Assembly (NCBI GenBank): GCA_911728435.2
Contig: OU452201.1
Location: 2,790,001 to 2,854,000 of the forward strand
Direction of reading: 5' to 3'
Source of the DNA: Apoderus coryli
Lineage: Eukaryota; Arthropoda; Insecta; Coleoptera; Attelabidae
DNA: 64,000 bases
The notes under the pieces: generated by a model
The model's input: only the letters and a program-made list of their open reading frames with translations
What the model was told of the DNA's origin: nothing
Databases searched by the model: none
Shown here: piece after piece, positions 1-11,200 of the stretch
Layout of the letters: the number at the start of each line of letters is the position of its first letter
Numbering within the stretch: the first letter of the stretch is position 1
Position numbers and translations under genes: made by a program

Positions 1-967
1 ACTGTATCACAAATGTTTTGACTTCGTTATCGTCTTGAAGACGCTGACCACCCAGGTGTTTCTTCAAGTGCAGGAACAAATGGTAGTCGCTGGGCGCCAG
101 ATCAGGGCTGTATGGAGGATGATCTAGAGTTTCCCATTTAAAAGATTTGATGAGATCTTTGGTCCGATTACTCGTAGCCACATGTGGACGGGCATTGTCA
201 TGCAGCAAAACGATACCCTTACTCAACTTGCCACGTCTTTTGTTCTGGATTGCACGACGCAGATTGTTCAATGTCTCACAATAAGACGCTGCATTGATTG
301 TCTCATTACGAGGCAGAAACTCCACTAGCAATACTCCTTTTCTGTCCCAAAAAACTGTGCACATGATTTTCCGGGCAGAAATTGTTTGCTTAAACTTCAC
401 TCTTTTGGGTGATGATGAATGTCGCCATTCCATGGATTGTTGTTTCGATTCTGGTGTGACGTAGGCCACCCATGTTTCGTCACCAGTGACAATTTGATCT
501 AAAAAATCTTCACCTTCATGGAAAGTCAATGCACTGCCTAAACGTTGGGTTTTGTGCAAATCCGTCAACATTTTTGGAATTCAACGTGAACACAATTTCC
601 GGTAATTCAAGTTCTCGGTCACAATGCGATACAAAACACTACGAGAATATTGAGGAAAACAGTCGCACATTGATGAAATTGTAAAGCGTCTGTTTTCTCT
701 CACATTTTCATCCACTTTCTGCACCAAATCTTCATTAACGACCGAAGGACGCCCACTCCGTTCTTCATCATGCACATTTGTGCGGCCATCTTTAAATGCT
801 CTCACCCATTTCCTTACCATTCCATCACTCATAATGTTTTGTCCGTAAAGTTCACAGATCTCACGATGAATATCGATCGGTTTTACACCTTTAGCACTAA
901 GAAATCGTATATCAGCCCGTACTTCACAATCGGCGGGTCTCACGATTGTCGGAGGCAGCTTAAACAC
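1..967 (-). pseudogene. mariner transposase, one in-frame stop, cut by window edge
   Basis: The reading frame starts at the ATG ending at 967 and encodes the N-terminal paired helix-turn-helix region of a mariner transposase (motif GMVRKWVRAFKDGR near residue 50). A TGA at 581-583 interrupts it after residue 128, where family members have tryptophan. Past the stop the same frame stays open to base 1 and shows the DDE domain: TGDETW (first Asp), LLHDNARPH (second Asp) and YSPDLAPSDYHLF (third Asp). I count 36 residues between the second and third Asp. The C-terminus and one end of the element lie outside the window. It is a single-mutation, probably fairly young, dead copy. It resembles the SETMAR-type mariner domain often annotated in insects. 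It lies downstream of the receptor gene's 3' end, on the same strand. Confidence 0.9.
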
Positions 968-1327
968 TCAGTAAACAACGTATACAATGAGGAATCAGAC
1001 TGTAATGGCAAAGATTAATCTACACAAATTAATCTTTGGTAATGGTGTCAGTGCGTAGACAAGAGATGTAGGTAACCAGCGCGCATGCGCGGAACGCCGA
1101 CCGTAGCGCTGCGGCGGCGGAATCCCAAACGGTACTTACTAAAAAAACGTGCCTCGTATATGTCTATAAATCAACCAACGTCTGCTCGCTCCTTTTCGTT
1201 ATGAATTACTCCAAGGAAAATATATTATGTAGTAAGGAAAATAAGCGACTTTAAAGATATAATTGATATAGAAAGATTAGCATCTCTACTCTACATTCTA
1301 GTTGAATTTTTCTGAGCTGAAAATATA

Positions 1328-1425
1328 CAGAGTGGTCTAACAAAAAGTATGCACCTAGCTTTTCTTTTATTGAAATTTAAAGCTAAAAAGCTCGGAAACG
1401 CCGCGACGCCCTGATTTAAATATAA
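1328..1425. mobile_element. Relict end of a CAGGGTGGTC-type mariner element
   Basis: TA followed by CAGAGTGGTCTAACAAAAAG, then text matching the terminal repeat of the intact element at 5697-7783 with substitutions (CACCTAGCTTTTC and CTCGG-ACG blocks in the same order). Only one end is recognisable. I infer a decayed or non-autonomous relative. Confidence 0.6.
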
Positions 1426-1618
1426 AGAAGCTTGTTTTTAACATATATATACTTTCAAACAGGTTTAGTGTATTTTTACTGTAGGTATCCATATTTAATT
1501 AACAATGAAAATCTATTTTTAAAATAGTTTACTTATGTACTTTAACATTTTTTTTCAGTATAACATTTAACCATAACCATTCAGGTATACATTCAAAGGA
1601 TCTTATACTGTACTAATT

Positions 1619-1661
1619 TAAAAATACCTAGAGAAGACAGTTTCTTCTCTAGGTATTTTTA
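1619..1661. other. 18-bp perfect hairpin in receptor 3' UTR
   Basis: Arms 1619-1636 and 1644-1661 are exact complements around a 7-nt loop. The hairpin lies about 33 bp past the receptor stop codon, so it should be transcribed in its 3' untranslated region. It could be an RNA structure or a chance palindrome. There is no T-run or other terminator context. Confidence 0.6.
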
Positions 1662-1693
1662 GATTCAAATTCACAGAATTGCAATAAAAGCTA

Positions 1694-2143
1694 TTACAAA
1701 AGCTCATTGACTTGTTCCATATGTTTAACGAGATCAGCACAAACAAAATCCATGTCAGCAGTGTCTTTTAGACTTGAATTGCTAATGTTATCGATACTAG
1801 TTTCGCATTGATAAAAATAGGAGTTGCCTAAACCGATTTTGAAAAATCGCAACATACGCTGCTTGAATAACTGTGACGGTGTTAAACCATATTCATTTTT
1901 ATTAGTATTCGACTGTTTATAATTGTTGTTCCTTCTTGCCGTGCTGCTTGAATCGTTTTTTGACGAGGAAAAACTTGTTTGACTTGTTTGTGGTGTAAAG
2001 TTTGGTTTACACTTCATGATTATCCCATTGCGGTTGGTTTTCTTGTCTAAAAAATCGTTTTTTGTTGATAGACGTACGGTTCTGCGGAGGTGTTGTGCAT
2101 GCATTTCTCTTGAATTGCCCGGGCAACAGTTAGAGAAGGTCTT
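1694..2143 (-). CDS. Receptor terminal coding exon 5: cytoplasmic tail
   Basis: Acceptor ACTAATTTCAG, then 149 codons and TAA at 1694. It opens KTFSNCCPGNSREM, continuing exon 4 in phase 0 and giving a palmitoylation-type Cys pair. The rest is a low-complexity Ser/Thr/Asn-rich tail, as is usual for these receptors. Membership rests on phase, strand and the helix 8 continuation; the tail itself is not conserved enough to recognise. Confidence 0.8.
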   Translation of the reverse strand, partial: KTFSNCCPGNSREMHAQHLRRTVRLSTKNDFLDKKTNRNGIIMKCKPNFTPQTSQTSFSSSKNDSSSTARRNNNYKQSNTNKNEYGLTPSQLFKQRMLRFFKIGLGNSYFYQCETSIDNISNSSLKDTADMDFVCADLVKHMEQVNELL

Positions 2144-5100
2144 CTGAAATTAGTAATGGTTTGATTATAACATCAAATTTATTTGAAGCTCAAGGCAACA
2201 ATTTTCAATTTTTTCGCCGTAAGAAATTTACGAGCGAGAAGAGGCAAACAGTTTCAGCGAAAGATTATTTTTTTTATGAAGGTATAAACAAATTAATTGA
2301 TAGAAAAAGAAAAAAAATATTGAACTTTTATTTCTTTCCTTATCCCTCAGACCGCGGAATGAAAAACGTCCCCTCGTATCATCCTGCATATCAAAGCAAA
2401 GTTCACGTAAATGCAAATAGGCACCTAGTCCCAGTTTTATGGACAACCTTCTTACATCCCTTATTACCCGAATAACTGTTTTTTCATACAAACAACAGAA
2501 ATGTTTCTATATGGTAAAACCGGAAGCAAGTCGAGCTTTATTAGCTTCCTGTTTATTAACAGAGTTGATAGCAACTTAGCCAGCAATTTTTGATGGTTGA
2601 AAGCACAGATGTTTATGAAAGAATCCGACGTACTTACGAATAACACACACTGTTTTATTTTTTATTAAATCCAATTTTGAAATTTCATTTCTATTATGTG
2701 CTGTGCCCTAAACATCTGTTACATTCTTGGGGTAAAATGGGGGAACCATCCGCATTTCAACAAAGTGAATTTGGAATTCTTAAAGGCAGGACCGAATTTA
2801 GCATACATCTAGTAGATATTATGTACATGCAGGGTTCTTCTAAGAACAGAAAACAATATTATTGTATATATACGAGGAAACAAGCGTTCATCAATAGAGT
2901 AGATTCTTGCTTAGTTTTCGGCTCATACAAATAAGTATATCTATGTTTGATCACCGTGACGATGTTGGTATACGGATTTTACAGCTCCCAGCTTATACTA
3001 ATCGACACTAACTCTTTTAGCTTAAGTCAAGTAATGTGGAATCCATACCATCATTTTGCTCACAGCATCAATAAAAGTAACAAACAAAAAAACGCCATCC
3101 TGCTTGTCATAAACGCAAAATATAATCCATATATCCCATAGAAATCTTATATTATATATGTACTCTAGAATGCTAATTAAATCCAGCCGAATACCAAAAA
3201 GTGTAACGGGTATGCAGAGTTTTCACGAACTACGCATGCTCCTCAGTAACTTATTTTCAGTACAGAGCTGCCATATTTAAAACTATTTTGTCGTTCGCCT
3301 TACAGAATTTATGCGACATATCTGTTTTATAAATAAATCCATATGTTGCGTCATACGAAACTGCTTGACAAAATCAAATAATTAAATGTTATCGGTAAAA
3401 TTGCATACTGTTTAGTTTTCAGCAATATGAACGAAACATTTTTTTCCAAATCTTATTAAATTTAGGAGATTTCGCAACAGCGTCTGTTTTCGCAAATGAC
3501 GTTTCTCGTAGTGGGAATATCTGTCAGAGTCGGCTTCACAACAATTCAGATAGGTTTTATAATTGAGTTATGGTTTTATTCGTGGTATATTTTAATTGTT
3601 GATAGATATACCTATTTGTGATTAAAATAAAAAGAATTTTAATCACAAATAGGTATATCTATCAACAATTAAAATATACCACGATAAAAAATAAAAAGAA
3701 TTTTAATCACAAATAGGTATATCTATCAACAATTAAAATATACCACGAATAAAACCATAACTCAATTATAAAACCTATCTGAATTGTTGTGAAGCCGACT
3801 CTGACAGATATACCCACTACGAGAAACGTCATTTGCGAAAACAGACGCTGTTGCGAAATCTCCTAAATTTAATAAGATTTGGAAAAAAATGTTTCGTTCA
3901 TATTGCTGAAAACTAAACAGTATGCAATTTTACCGATAACATTTAATTATTTGATTTTGTCAAGCAGTTTCGTATGACGCAACATATGGATTTATTTATA
4001 AAATAGATATGTCGCATACATTCTGTAAGGCGAACGACAAAATTGTTGATAGATATACCTATTTGTGATTAAAATTGTTTTTAATATTTGTTATTTTGGT
4101 TTTAGTTCGTTTATTTAACAAACAATGAGGTGTATAGTGTTGTGGTGTAAAAATGAAGGTCTCATTCCTGGTATTAAATATTTTCAGTAAGTTATTGTTT
4201 CGGGTTTCTAACAGTCTCAGTTTGAGTCAATATGATACCATTGACATGATACTCATTTTTAGCTTGACAAAAAAAAGACATGATGTTTGGATGCGGGCAT
4301 TGGGATCCTAGTACAGAAAATGTATGTGATGGGAATGTCATATGCAGTAAGCATTTCGCTGCAGAAGATATCATTTGTAGAGAAGACGGCAAGAGGATCA
4401 CCCTCGTACCCGATGCAGTTCCCAAACTTTTGTTGAAAAGAAGAGATTATGTAAATGAGAGCGGAAGTTAAATTCCTAATCGTTTGATATCAAGACACTG
4501 TTTACTTAAAAGCAGTCTGTCAAAAATGCATGATATGTATGTCAAGAATATATTTCCTACGTTGTGTAGGTATACAAAGTTCGTTTGAATTCTGTTGTTA
4601 AACTGGAATATACTTAATTATAGAATCCTCCATGAAATTGCTGATAATAAAGTTCTACCAACCATGTTTTGTCACAAAATACTATTGCGAGTAGTACGGA
4701 TGATATGGAAGTGGCTTACATGGACACGGAAAATATTTGTGAAGTCACTGTTTCTTGCACCCCTTCTTTGAAGGCTGTAGAGAGGTAAGACGCCTAAGGT
4801 GGTTGTATAAACAAACAAATATTATATAATAATAAAATAAATAATTAGAATGCTCAAGTCCTTAAGATATTTTCCAGTATTAGAATTTTTACTTATTTCT
4901 CGTTTCTGCTTAGATTTATTATTATTGGGTTGTACCTGTTAGACAATAAAGTATTTAGATATTTAATGTAATTTTTTATTTCTTAAATTCCTTTATTCCA
5001 TTTTTTTATTTGAATGTTACCAAATGGTAAAATTTAATTTTAAATATACCAATAACAGTAATATTACATTTAATCAAAGCCGGTCCTGTTGAAAAATAAG

Positions 5101-5177
5101 TTACTGGTGATCATGCGCATTATGGACAGCTCTACACTTTTGGTTACATTTTTGTACTACGGGATTATCATTCTAGA

Positions 5178-5225
<48 letters not shown>

Positions 5226-8200
5226 AGATTTCTGTGGTATATCCTACCAAAGCGAAAGGAGCAAAATAATGATATAATATTACTTTTACGATATTTTATG
5301 TCTAATTAAATTGCAAGAAAATGCTTAGAGTGAATTAAAGATTAGGCGGTTTGTCACATAAAATAGAAAAGCACTCTATTATTTATTACAAGTCATGAAA
5401 TATAGGATGTTATAAAATCTGGATATTTTAAATTTAACGACTATTCTCCCTCTCCCTATTTTTATTAGTTCCCTACATTGTTATTCAATCCATATACCTA
5501 CCTAATAAATTATTGCTCCCTTATAACTTAGCTTAGAGATCCCTGAACTTAGGTGTAGAAATTCGGGCACCTAAACTTTACGACCTCACCTAGTAAGTCG
5601 ACGCAAGTGCGATATAAAAATGTTCATAGATTCATAGATTTTTTTTAAGGATTCAGCTGGCATTTTTTTAAAGGATTCAGCTGGCAAAATAATATACAGG
5701 GTGGTCCAACGAAAAGTTTGCACCTAGCTTTTCTCTTTTTTTTGTAGTCGAATGCAAAAATGCTCGGACACGTCGATTTTGCTTTTGAGGGGGACACATT
5801 TTAAACATATTTTTCGATCTGCGCCTTTAACCCCCTAGCGGGGGTGAGTAACAACCCTAAAATTTTAAATGGAAAGAGGGGTCTAATGACATATCATTTG
5901 AAAGGACACAAAATTGTCTTTCTAATGATACCCTATTTGTCGAATTTTACTAAAACAGTTAATACGAAAACGACTTTAAAGACATTAAGCCGATAATTTT
6001 GGTATTAATGAGAAATACAAATAAGTTTTAATTATTGCGAGTGAAAACACCTGCAATCGTTAGTACATTCCAATGTTTGTTAGTTTTAACATTGCTTTGT
6101 AAAAAAAGTAAACAAGCTGTTAAATTGATTTATTAAAACGTTACATTAACAAATGTTGAAAATGTGACCCATTTGATTCCATACAATAATACAGATTTTG
6201 TTCAAATCTATTTCTAACATTTTGTAGCATATCAGGTGTTATGTTTCTGCACTCTTCTGTAATGCGTTGGCGAAGATCTTCTATGGACTCGGGCTTCGTG
6301 GCAAAACATTTATTTTTTAAGTGTCCCCAAAGAAAAAAGTCTAAAGGCGATAAATCCGGTGACCTGGCAGGCCATTCAATTGGGCCCCTCCTTCCAATCC
6401 ACCGTCCAGGGAACCGGTCATCTAAGAACTGTCTTACAGGAGCCACATAGTGCGGAGGTGCTCCATCTTGCTGGAAATAAAGCCGATCAGCAGTATGATT
6501 TTGGTCATCTTCTATTATTTGTGTTATTAAAGGATCAATTGTGTCTTCAAGCATGTTTAGGTACACTTCACCAGTTAAATTTCCAGGAATAAAAAGTGGT
6601 CCTATAATATGATTTCCTAATATGCCACACCAGACGTTTATTTTTTGAGGATACTGGGTATGAACCTCACGGAATAAATGTGGGTTACTGTCATCCCAGT
6701 AACGGCAATTGTGCCTATTTACAGCTCCATTCAAATAAAATGTGCATTCGTCGGAAAAACAAATGTTAAATAATAATTGCGGATCTTCAATTAAACGCTG
6801 GCTCATTGCTTCACAAAATTGCAGCCTTCTATCAGGATCATCCTCATTTAGTTCCTGTACTAATTTGATTTTGTACGGATGAAATTTGTACGCTTTTAAA
6901 ATTCGTATTATGGACGAACGGGAGACACCTGAGGCTTCAGCTAGTTGACGGGTACTTTGACTATGATCCATTTCAACATGCCCTAAAACAGCGACTTCCA
7001 CAGCTTCATTTCTGATCGGTTTCTGCGGCTGGTGTTTTACATTACAGACAGATCCGGTATCTACAAACTTTTTAACTAACTTGCCAACGTACACATCATT
7101 CACATTTTTATCGGGATGTCTCTCATTAAATAAGCGAGCCGTAAGTCTAGCACTACTATTATTTTGAAAATAAAGTTTAACAATTTCAACTCGTTCTAGA
7201 ATGGAATAAATCATTTTGTACGGTAAAAGTAAAATAACTTGAGAAGCAACCAAACTGAATCAATGAAAAGACTAAAATAAACGGTGTAAATTCTTTTCCT
7301 ACACGTATCTGCAGTTTTTATTTCAACAAAAAACGCAAACGATTAGTGAGGAATTTAGTTCTGATAAATAAGATAGTGTTTTTGAAATCCCGTTTTTCTT
7401 CAAAGTAAATAATTTAGAAATGATTGTAGTTGTTTTCAGTCGTAATAATTAAAACTTATTTGTATTTCTCATTAATACCAAAATTATCGGCTTAATGTCT
7501 TTAAAGTCGTTTTCGTATTAACTGTTTTAGTAAAATTCGACAAATAGGGTATCATTAGAAAGACAATTTTGTGTCCTTTCAAATGATATGTCATTAGACC
7601 CCTCTTTCCATTTAAAATTTTAGGGTTGTTACTCACCCCCGCTAGGGGGTTAAAGGCGCAGATCGAAAAATATGTTTAAAATGTGTCCCCCTCAAAAGCA
7701 AAATCGACGTGTCCGAGCATTTTCGCATTCGACTACAAAAAAAAGAGAAAAGCTAGGTGCAAACTTTTCGTTGGACCACCCTGTATAAGGTTTATTAAAT
7801 CTATGATATAGGTATGTGTTGTTCCCACAGCACGGTAGATATAAGCGGTGAGCGGTATTTCTGGTGATTTATAAACTCTACGTTTGCGTTCTGCACTGTC
7901 GTCCACAGTCCGATTTCACCATACGTAAGTTGCGTACTATTATTTATTTATTACTATTTAGTTGAGGATATCCAATCATCTCTTGGCTCTACTTATGTTA
8001 CTAAATTCTTTCCTTGCGATTGAGAGAGAGTTTTTCAAAACGTCTTACAAAATGTCCTTTTAATAACCGGATACCAGAAAATCTGCGGTAGCTTCATCAA
8101 AGCGCCATTTCACAGTCCGTTTCGTGTGCTGCTGGCTCATTTAGCGCTTAGGGTTCCATATCGCAGAAGGAGGCGTAATGGGTACCATAGTTTACTTGCA

Positions 8201-11200
8201 CAAATTGCCGAAATATCAAATGACTGCTCGAGTAATGAAAACCTTCAGAAAACGGCTTCCAATGTGTGTGAATTTTCAAAATTTAATAAAAACAAAAGAC
8301 ACTTTAATAAAAAAATCTAAATAGCTTTTAAAATAGCGTTTTTATTAAAAGCGAACCCGGTACTTGGAGGTTTATAACCTATTATTATACAAGCACTTAC
8401 GGAAGTATTAGGTATATACCTACCTACCTACATGTACATTATTTAATAGATTCAAATCTGGGCAAATATGCTTTGTTTGTATTATTTGTATTTTATATGC
8501 ACTACTTAAGGGCAGTTACGCAAATGTGTATGGTGTATCTTATTTACCACTGTAGATACATAATATTGTGTTTATACCAAAATACTGCAAATATTTCCAC
8601 AGCAATTAACACCAAATCATGAAAAGAGAAGGCTATTGAAAGATTTCTTAAAAAAACATATAAGTAACACATTATTTATGCAATATATTGCGAAAAAAAA
8701 GAAGTTTTAACGTCCTCATTCAACAGCCCCCAATGCTACAATATCATTCTGCTTTTGATAAATAGAAGAAATGTTTAACAATTTATCAAATACTATTAAA
8801 GTGTTATCCTTAAATTAGAATAATTAACCGCCATATTCCTGCTCTGTTTATCGGAGTCGTATACGAATTAAAAATTTTAATATTGAAAATTTGTCATCAA
8901 TTTCAACGTGAAATTATGAAAACTTCCATTCCCTAACTGTTTTGTTTGCTTTTAATTCTTCGTTAAACTAAAACTGATAAAACATTTTCAATTTATTTGA
9001 CGTCTTATAATTTGTGCTATGAATGATGAGTCTACGGCTACTAAACAATACAAATATTTGCAATCTCTCACACCTTTGTTTTTGCTGACTGTAATTAATT
9101 TTTGTGTTGAAAGCTGATGGTGGCCAAATATTTTATTATGTAAATTGTGTTTTCTGCAAACAATAGGCAGATCACTTGGCATACGCAACATGAGCATCTG
9201 CAACTCGCCTCACTTCCAATTATGTTGTAAAACCAACGAAAAACTGTCAAATTATAATTAGCAATAAAGCATTTTGAGGTTGACACTCACTATTTAGTTC
9301 AGCCATTGTCTTTATAAACCTTTTAAAGACAATGGTTCAGCATTTGTATCTTCTGATAACAAAAACAGTGGATGCCACAGGTTGTATCGCTAATTTACGA
9401 GGGTCACCTTTTATATTTTTACAAACGGCCACTAGATGGTGGTTTTTACATGTGTATCACTATAGTCCAACATTTTGACATGCACATGAATTCAAAATGC
9501 GCGACAGCTTAGAAACCCATTCAGTAGCTTTGCACCAAGTGAATGCGAGGAGAACGAATTGGTAAAAATATTTTTTATTGGTAACACTACGTAGGTACTC
9601 TATAATGTAATCGACCTATCTGATAATAATAATAAAAATAAATAATTATAATAATAATAATACAAAATAATATTAAAAAAAACAACAACTTAACAAAAAT
9701 ATCTATATTTGTAATAAAAAATAATAAAAAAATAATAATAAAAATAATACTTAATACTAAAACAAAGTTAACAAAACAAAACAACAACAACAAAAATACA
9801 CTTCATTAGAGCGGTTCCCTAACGATTTCCGAGAACCCCTCCCTATTTCGTCTGACCCTCCAAAAATGGGATAAACTTTGATCCCTAGTCAACATTTGTA
9901 GAAATTCTTCATCGTGCGTAATAACCAATAACTGGAAATTTTTCTGGAGCTGTCTTGATGAAATCATATTCGACAACGTTTGACATAAACTGCTGATATT
10001 TTCCCTATCTAAATTTGTTGTGGGTTCATCCAAAGCCAAAATGCCACAGGTGGAAGTAAAAGTATCAGCTAACGCCATTCGAATAACCAACGATGCTAAC
10101 ACTCGCTGTCCTGCACTGCATCTTCCTCTCATTTCACACTCAATTCCTTTCTTGAATTGCACAACTTTATAGTTGTAACTCCGCTTCTTTAACCCAGCGC
10201 CACATACAATAGTCGAATTTTCGCCATTCACCGATTATAACCGGTTATAAATGGTTTAACTTTTTGCATTCACGCGACCACGGTTATTGCCGGTTTCACT
10301 ATGCTGACGTCACGAAAAAGCCCTTCATTACGTCATTGTTCCTTCGCGGTTTAACCAAAAGTAACCTTGCCGATGAGCTGAGTTATTATCGGTCCATTCA
10401 AATATCTACGATACATATGTTATGTGGGTATTATGGAACAAGAAAAGTGTGTTTATGATGTATATTTAAAAGGTTTTTATTGTCAGCTCTTTGCAGAACA
10501 TTCACCAACTTATGGTACGTTTCTTTTTGAATCGAATTCAAAACTGTTTAAAATAATTGTCTCTTCACTATTAAAAAAAATAAGTCCATTGATATGATGT
10601 GACCATAGAACAAATAATGTTGTTTATAATCTTTTACTTAACTACATAACCTCACAAAATACAAAAAATTGTTAAATAAATAGATAGCATCACCCCGGTT
10701 ACTTCTCGCTCGTTCACGCGGGCTAGAAGCGGTTTGATTCGGTTGTGAGGAAGGGACAAAACCAAGGGCAACTGTCATCATAACCGCGGTTATAATCGGT
10801 GAATGGCGAAAATTCGACTAATATCATCCGTTTTGATTTCAATATAACCAATATCATTCCTTTGATAAATATTCCTCCATATTTCTCGGATAGTTCGGGT
10901 TAATCTGCACCATTCTCTCTTTGTGAAATGTTATAATAGACTTTTCTAATACACGAGTGTAGATGTCTAGACTATTAACTATCATTTGCTTAACTTTCAA
11001 TTCATATTCTTTCTTTAAACAATCAATGGCTGCAGCCTTAATTTCAGGTTGATTTAGTTCCGTTTCCAACTCTTTTTTAATCGCAAGAATCGTCTTACAA
11101 ACACCGCTTAAAAAATTTATTTCAGCCTCATATGATTATTAGCGTTAGAAAAAGATGTGACAGAACGTCGCACCAGAATTAGCAATCAAAATTACAAAAG

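Larger units (their letters stand above)
3163..5178 (+). mobile_element. P-superfamily-like element with broken THAP gene
   Basis: The ends are inverted: CTCTAGAATGCTAAT at 3163 and its near complement ending CATTCTAGAG at 5178. Matching sub-terminal stretches follow (GTGTAACG.. and GTAACTTATTTT..). Flanks are TATATGTA on the left and TATATATA on the right, a 7/8 match to an 8-bp target duplication; the right one merges with a (TA)n run. Inside are a 760-bp foldback and a THAP-domain gene remnant on the plus strand. THAP domain plus 8-bp duplication points to the P superfamily. No transposase catalytic domain remains. Confidence 0.7.

Noticed and set aside
2161..3141. Four short open frames in receptor intron 4
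   Set aside because: No motif, codon bias or splice structure; consistent with random AT-rich sequence.
3180..3260. Possible hammerhead on the minus strand (CTGAGGA at about 3241, GAAAAC downstream)
   Set aside because: The GAAA is followed by an extra A, stem II does not pair and there is no consistent stem III or cleavage triplet.
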